Source of the DNA: Symsagittifera roscoffensis
Taxonomy: Eukaryota; Xenacoelomorpha; Acoela; Convolutidae
DNA: 64,000 nt
Reading direction: 5' to 3'
Assembly: GCF_963678635.1 (NCBI RefSeq)
Contig: NC_087064.1
Span: 54,196,338 to 54,260,337 of the forward strand
Shown here: piece by piece, positions 58,821-64,000 of the stretch
Layout of the letters: each line of letters begins with the position of its first letter
Position numbering within the stretch: position 1 is the first letter of the stretch
Notes under the pieces: model-generated
The model's input: only the letters and a program-made list of their open reading frames with translations
Told to the model about the DNA's origin: nothing
The model's database searches: none
Position numbers and translations under genes: made by a program

Positions 58821-61800
58821 ATAAGATCTGCTGAAGGTTGGGTTGCGCAGGAGTCTAATTGCTTTGTGAAGTTCTAAGAGGCTGCTTTTGATAAGATCTG
58901 ATAGAGGTTGATTTATGCAGGTTTTTAATTGGTTATGAATTTTTAAGGAGATGTTTTTGATACGAACTGCTAGTTGTTGAGGTGCGCAGGATTCTAGTTG
59001 GTTTTTGAAGTTCTAAAAGGCTGCTAGAGTTTGCTATGTGCAGGTTTTCAGTTGTTTTTGAAGTTTTAGGAAGATGTTCATAATACGATATGCTAGTGGT
59101 TGAGGTGTGCAAGATTCGATTTGGTTTTTGAAACTCTAGGAAGATTTTAATGATGCGGTCTGCTAGATGTTGAGGTGCGCAGATGCTAATAGGTTTCTTG
59201 AAATTCTACCATTAGGTTATTTTAGTGGTCAGATAGAAATTGAGGTGCGGAGGATTCTTTTTGGTTTTTGAAAATCCTTAAAAAATTGTTTTTGATACCG
59301 TATGCTGAAGGTTGAGCTGCGCAGGAGTCTAATTGCTTTGTGAAGCTCTAAGAGGCTGCTTTTGTTAAGATCTGATAGAGGTTGATTTATGCAGGTTTTT
59401 GATTGGTTATGAAATTTTAAGAAGATGTTTTTGATACGAACTGCTAGTTGTTGAGGTGCGCAGGATTCTAGTTGGTTTTTGAAGTTCTAAAAGGCTGCTA
59501 GAGGTTGCTATGTGCAGGTTTTCGGTTGGTTTTGAAATTTTAGGATGATGTTTTTAATACGATATGCTAGTGGTTGAGGTGTGCAAGATTCTATTTGGTT
59601 TTTGAAATTCTAGCAAGATTTTAATGATGCGGTCTACTAGATGTTGAGGTGCGCAGGATTCTAATCGGTTTCTTGTAATTCCACGATGATTCTATTTTAG
59701 TGGCCACTTAGAAATTGAGGTCCGGAGGATTCTTTTTGGTTTTTGACTTTCTAAAAAAAATGTTTTTGATACCAACTGCTGAAGGTTGGGCTGCGCAGGA
59801 GTCTAATTGCTTTGTGAAGTTCTAAGGGGCTGCTTTTGATAAGATCTGATAGAGGTGATTTATGCAGGTTTTTAATTGGTTATGAGTTTTTAAGGAGATG
59901 TTTTTGATACGAACTGCTAGTTTCTGAGGTGCGCAGGATTCTAGTTGGTTTTTGAAGTTCCAAAAAGGCTGCTGGAGTTCGCTATGTGCAGGTTTTCAGT
60001 TGTTTTTGAATTTTTAGGAAGATGTTTATAATAGATATGCTAGTGGTTGAGGTGTGCAAGATTCGATTTGGTTTTTGAAGTTCTAGGAAGATTTTAATGA
60101 TGCGGTCTGCTAGATGTTGAGGGGCGCAGGATGGTAATAGGCTTCTTGAAATTCTACGATGAGGTTATTTTAGTGGTCAGATAGAAATTGAGGTGCGGAG
60201 GATTCTTTTTGGTTTTTGAAAATCCTAAAAAAAAATGTTTTGGATACGGTATGCTGAAGGTTGAGCTGCTCAAGAGTCTAATTGCTTTGTGAAGCTCTAA
60301 GAGGCTGATTTTGATAAGATCTGATAGAGGTTGATTTATGCAGGTTTTTAATTGGTTATGAAATTTTAAGAAGATGTTTTTGATACGAACTGCTCGTTGT
60401 TGAGGTGCGCAGGATTCTAGTTGGTTTTTAAAGTTTAAAAAGGCTGCTAGATGTTGCTATGTGCAGGTTTTCAGTTGGTTTTGAAATTTTAGGTTGATGT
60501 TTTTAATACGATATGCTAGTGGTTGAGGTGTGCAAGATTCTATTTGGTTTTTGAAATTCTAGCAAGGTTTTAATGATGCGGTCTGCTAGATGTTGAGGTG
60601 CGCAGGATTCTAATCGGTTTCTTGCAAGTCCACGATGATGTTATTTTAGTGGTCAGTTAGAAATTGAAGTGCGGAGGATTCTTTTTGGTTTTTGACTTTC
60701 TAAAAAAAATGTTTTTGATACGGTCTGCTGAAGGTTGGGCTGCGCAGGAGTCTAATTGTTTTGTGAAGTTCTAAGAGGCTGCTTTTGATAAGATCTGATA
60801 GAGGTTGATTTATGCAGGTTTTTAATTGGTTATGATTTTTTAAGGAGATGTTTTTGATACGAACTGCTAGTTGTTGAGGTGCGCAGGATTCTAGTTGGTT
60901 TTTGAAGTTCTAAAAAGGCTGCTGGAGTTCGCTATATGCCGGTTTTCAGTTGGTTTTGAATTTTTAGGAAGATGTTTATAATACGATATGCTAGTGGTTG
61001 AGGTGTGCAAGATTCGATTTGGTTTTTGAAGTTCTAGGAAGATTTTAATGATGCGGTCTGCTAGATGTTGAGGTGCGCAGGATGGTTATAGGTTTCTTGA
61101 AATTCTACGATGAGGTTATTTTAGTGGTCAGATAGAAATTGAGGTGCGGAGGATTCTTTTTGGTTTTTGAAAATCCTAAAAACAAATGTTTTGGATACGC
61201 TATGCTGAAGGTTGAGCTGCGCAAGAGTCTAATTGCTTTGTGAAGCTCTAAGAGGCTGCTTTTGATAAGATCTGATAGAGGTTGATTTATGCAGGTTTTT
61301 AATTGGTTATGAAATTTTAAGAAGATGTTTTTGATACGAACTGCTCGTTGTTGAGGTGCGCAGGATTCTAGTTGGTTTTTGAAGTTTAAAAAGGCTGCTA
61401 GATGTTGCTATGTGCAGGTTTTCAGTTGGTTTTGAAATTTTAGGATGATGTTTTTAATACGATATGCTAGTGGTTGAGGTGTGCAAGATTCTATTTGGTT
61501 TTTGAAATTCTAGCAAGGTTTTAATGATGCGGTCTGCTAGATGTTGAGGTGCGCAGGATTCTGATCGGTTTCTTGCAAGTCCACGATGATGTTATTTTAG
61601 TGGTAAGTTAGAAATTGAGGTGCGGAGGATTCTTTTTGGTTTTTGACTTTCTAAAAAAAAATGTTTTTGATAAGATCTGCTGAAGGTTGGGTTGCGCAGG
61701 AGTCTAATTGCTTTGTGAAGTTCTAAGAGGCTGCTTTTGATAAGATCTGATAGAGGTTGATTTATGCAGGTTTTTAATTGGTTATGAATTTTTAAGGAGA

Positions 61801-64000
61801 TGTTTTTGATACGAACTGCTAGTTGTTGAGGTGCGCAGGATTCTAGTTGGTTTTTGAAGTTCTAAAAGGCTGCTAGAGTTTGCTATGTGCAGGTTTTCAG
61901 TTGTTTTTGAAGTTTTAGGAAGATGTTCATAATACGATATGCTAGTGGTTGAGGTGTGCAAGATTCGATTTGGTTTTTGAAACTCTAGGAAGATTTTAAT
62001 GATGCGGTCTGCTAGATGTTGAGGTGCGCAGATGCTAATAGGTTTCTTGAAATTCTACCATTAGGTTATTTTAGTGGTCAGATAGAAATTGAGGTGCGGA
62101 GGATTCTTTTTGGTTTTTGAAAATCCTTAAAAAATTGTTTTTGATACGGTATGCTGAAGGTTGAGCTGCGCAGGAGTCTAATTGCTTTGTGAAGCTCTAA
62201 GAGGCTGCTTTTGTTAAGATCTGATAGAGGTTGATTTATGCAGGTTTTTAATTGGTTATGAAATTTTAAGAAGATGTTTTTGATACGAACTGCTAGTTGT
62301 TGAGGTGCGCAGGATTCTAGTTGGTTTTTGAAGTTCTAAAAGGCTGCTAGAGGTTGCTATGTGCAGGTTTTCGGTTGGTTTTGAAATTTTAGGATGATGT
62401 TTTTAATACGATATGCTAGTGGTTGAGGTGTGCAAGATTCTATTTGGTTTTTGAAATTCTAGCAAGATTTTAATGATGCGGTCTACTAGATGTTGAGGTG
62501 CGCAGGATTCTAATCGGTTTCTTGTAATTCCACGATGATTCTATTTTAGTGGCCACTTAGAAATTGAGGTCCGGAGGATTCTTTTTGGTTTTTGACTTTC
62601 TAAAAAAATGTTTTTGATACCAACTGCTGAAGGTTGGGCTGCGCAGGAGTCTAATTGCTTTGTGAAGTTCTAAGGGGCTGCTTTTGATAAGATCTGATAG
62701 AGGTGATTTATGCAGGTTTTTAATTGGTTATGAGTTTTTAAGGAGATGTTTTTGATACGAACTGCTAGTTTCTGAGGTGCCCAGGATTCTAGTTGGTTTT
62801 TGAAGTTCTAAAAAGGCTGCTGGAGTTCGCTATGTGCAGGTTTTCAGTTGTTTTTGAATTTTTAGGAAGATGTTTATAATAGATATGCTAGTGGTTGAGG
62901 TGTGCAAGATTCGATTTGGTTTTTGAAGTTCTAGGAAGATTTTAATGATGCGGTCTGCTAGATGTTGAGGTGCGCAGGATGGTAATAGGCTTCTTGAAAT
63001 TCTACGATGAGGTTATTTTAGTGGTCAGATAGAAATTGAGGTGCGGAGGATTCTTTTTGGTTTTTGAAAATCCTAAAAAAAAATGTTTTGGATACGGTAT
63101 GCTGAAGGTTGAGCTGCGCAAGAGTCTAATTGCTTTGTGAAGCTCTAAGAGGCTGATTTTGATAAGATCTGATAGAGGTTGATTTATGCAGGTTTTTAAT
63201 TGGTTATGAAATTTTAAGAAGATGTTTTTGATACGAACTGCTCGTTGTTGAGGTGCGCAGGATTCTAGTTGGTTTTTAAAGTTTAAAAAGACTGCTAGAT
63301 GTTGCTATGTGCAGGTTTTCAGTTGGTTTTGAAATTTTAGGTTGATGTTTTTAATACGATATGCTAGTGGTTGAGGTGTGCAAGATTCTATTTGGTTTTT
63401 GAAATTCTAGCAAGGTTTTAATGATGCGGTCTGCTAGATGTTGAGGTGCGCAGGATTCTAATCGGTTTCTTGCAAGTCCACGATGATGTTATTTTAGTGG
63501 TCAGTTAGAAATTGAAGTGCGGAGGATTCTTTTTGGTTTTTGACTTTCTAAAAAAAATGTTTTTGATACGGTCTGCTGAAGGTTGGGCTGCGCAGGAGTC
63601 TAATTGTTTTGTGAAGTTCTAAGAGGCTGCTTTTGATAAGATCTGATAGAGGTTGATTTATGCAGGTTTTTAATTGGTTATGATTTTTTAAGGAGATGTT
63701 TTTGATACGAACTGCTAGTTGTTGAGGTGCGCAGGATTCTAGTTGGTTTTTGAAGTTCTAAAAAGGCTGCTGGAGTTCGCTATATGCCGGTTTTCAGTTG
63801 GTTTTGAATTTTTAGGAAGATGTTTATAATACGATATGCTAGTGGTTGAGGTGTGCAAGATTCGATTTGGTTTTTGAAGTTCTAGGAAGATTTTAATGAT
63901 GCGGTCTGCTAGATGTTGAGGTGCGCAGGATGGTTATAGGTTTCTTGAAATTCTACGATGAGGTTATTTTAGTGGTCAGATAGAAATTGAGGTGCGGAGG
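58821..64000 (+). repeat. Satellite zone 5: regular 474-bp units in a 2,849-bp super-repeat
   Basis: The marker GATCTGATAGAGG(TT)GATTT occurs at 58895, 59369, 59843, 60318, 60792, 61269, 61744, 62218, 62691, 63166 and 63640, that is, every 473-477 bases. Six units make 2,849 bases. Private variants repeat at that distance: GATGTTCATAATACG at 59074 and 61923, a missing T (AGAGGTGATTTATGC) near 59852 and 62700, and GCTATATGCCGG at 60931 and 63779. The copies are nearly identical. The second copy runs off the window. Real homogenisation or an assembly duplication would both give this picture. Confidence 0.88.

Larger units (their letters stand above)
40799..64000 (+). repeat. 70-bp satellite array (at least 23.2 kb, continues past window)
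   Basis: Head-to-tail monomers of about 70 bp, all in one orientation, make roughly 330 units. Each monomer carries the boxes GGTCTGCTAGAGG and TGAGGTGCGCAGGATTCTAG, a GGTTTTTGAA block, a TTCTAAGA block, and an ending near TTTTGATAC. The plus strand is strongly G over C. Because 70 is not a multiple of three, frames rotate and stops recur, so no long protein is encoded; the two minus-strand ORFs inside (48280, 49534) are frames of this kind. No transposon interrupts it. The organisation differs along its length and is described in the sub-features. It is the kind of array found at centromeres or other heterochromatin, but that role is an inference. Confidence 0.97.

Noticed and set aside
40799-64000. 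A CRISPR array (regular repeats).
   Set aside because: There are no unique spacers: the repeats abut head to tail, units diverge gradually and the context is eukaryotic.
40799-64000. A telomeric or subtelomeric simple repeat.
   Set aside because: The unit is 70 bp, with no short telomere motif such as TTAGGC or TTAGGG runs anywhere in the window.

Overview
The window looks like a gene-poor, AT-rich stretch of a eukaryotic nuclear genome, probably a small invertebrate. I cannot name the species, and a nematode-like genome is only a guess. There are no bacterial features (no operons, no ribosome-binding sites, no long ORFs). The longest ORFs are about 60-140 codons, many start on TTG or GTG, and most lie inside repeats. 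I recognise no protein-coding gene, tRNA, rRNA or spliced leader, so the content is almost entirely repetitive DNA and unannotated AT-rich sequence. There are two runs of N: 1-20 and a 200-base gap at 36082-36281.

From 1 to about 40.8 kb the window is a graveyard of non-autonomous transposons and small local duplications. Four families can be defined from the sequence. (1) A roughly 530-550 bp Helentron/HINE-like element starts GTTCCGACT and ends AGTCGGAAC + GGGCTTCGCCC hairpin + TGATACGAGCAGTCTTG. Full copies lie at 7103, 27387 and 28613, with several partial or diverged copies. (2) 'B' is about 850-920 bp with CCCGGGTTGACC inverted ends and internal CTTATCATACAATT-type motifs (1575, 10174, 32602). 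(3) 'C' is about 840-870 bp with CCCGCA... inverted ends and an interior built from TAATCGATTATAATCG-like repeats (1669, 21943). (4) Two hAT-like MITEs of about 410 bp have 8-bp target duplications (2658, 29427). Several are nested: C and a hAT MITE both sit inside one B copy, and another B copy sits inside a HINE tail. There are also a foldback MITE at 8380-8580, several long hairpins (the best is a 39-bp stem at 10062-10145), and several diverged local duplications.

From about 40.8 kb to the right edge (at least 23 kb) the window is a single satellite array with a 70-bp monomer, in one orientation throughout. On the left the monomers are divergent and lack long-range order. An 18-mer higher-order repeat (about 1.26 kb) appears at 46-48 kb. 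A 7-mer higher-order repeat of 474 bp appears from about 49.5 kb. From about 58.8 kb six 474-bp units form a 2,849-bp super-repeat that recurs almost unchanged to the end of the window. This layered organisation resembles the monomeric-to-higher-order gradient seen beside centromeric arrays of other animals. A centromeric or heterochromatic role is an inference, not something the sequence proves.
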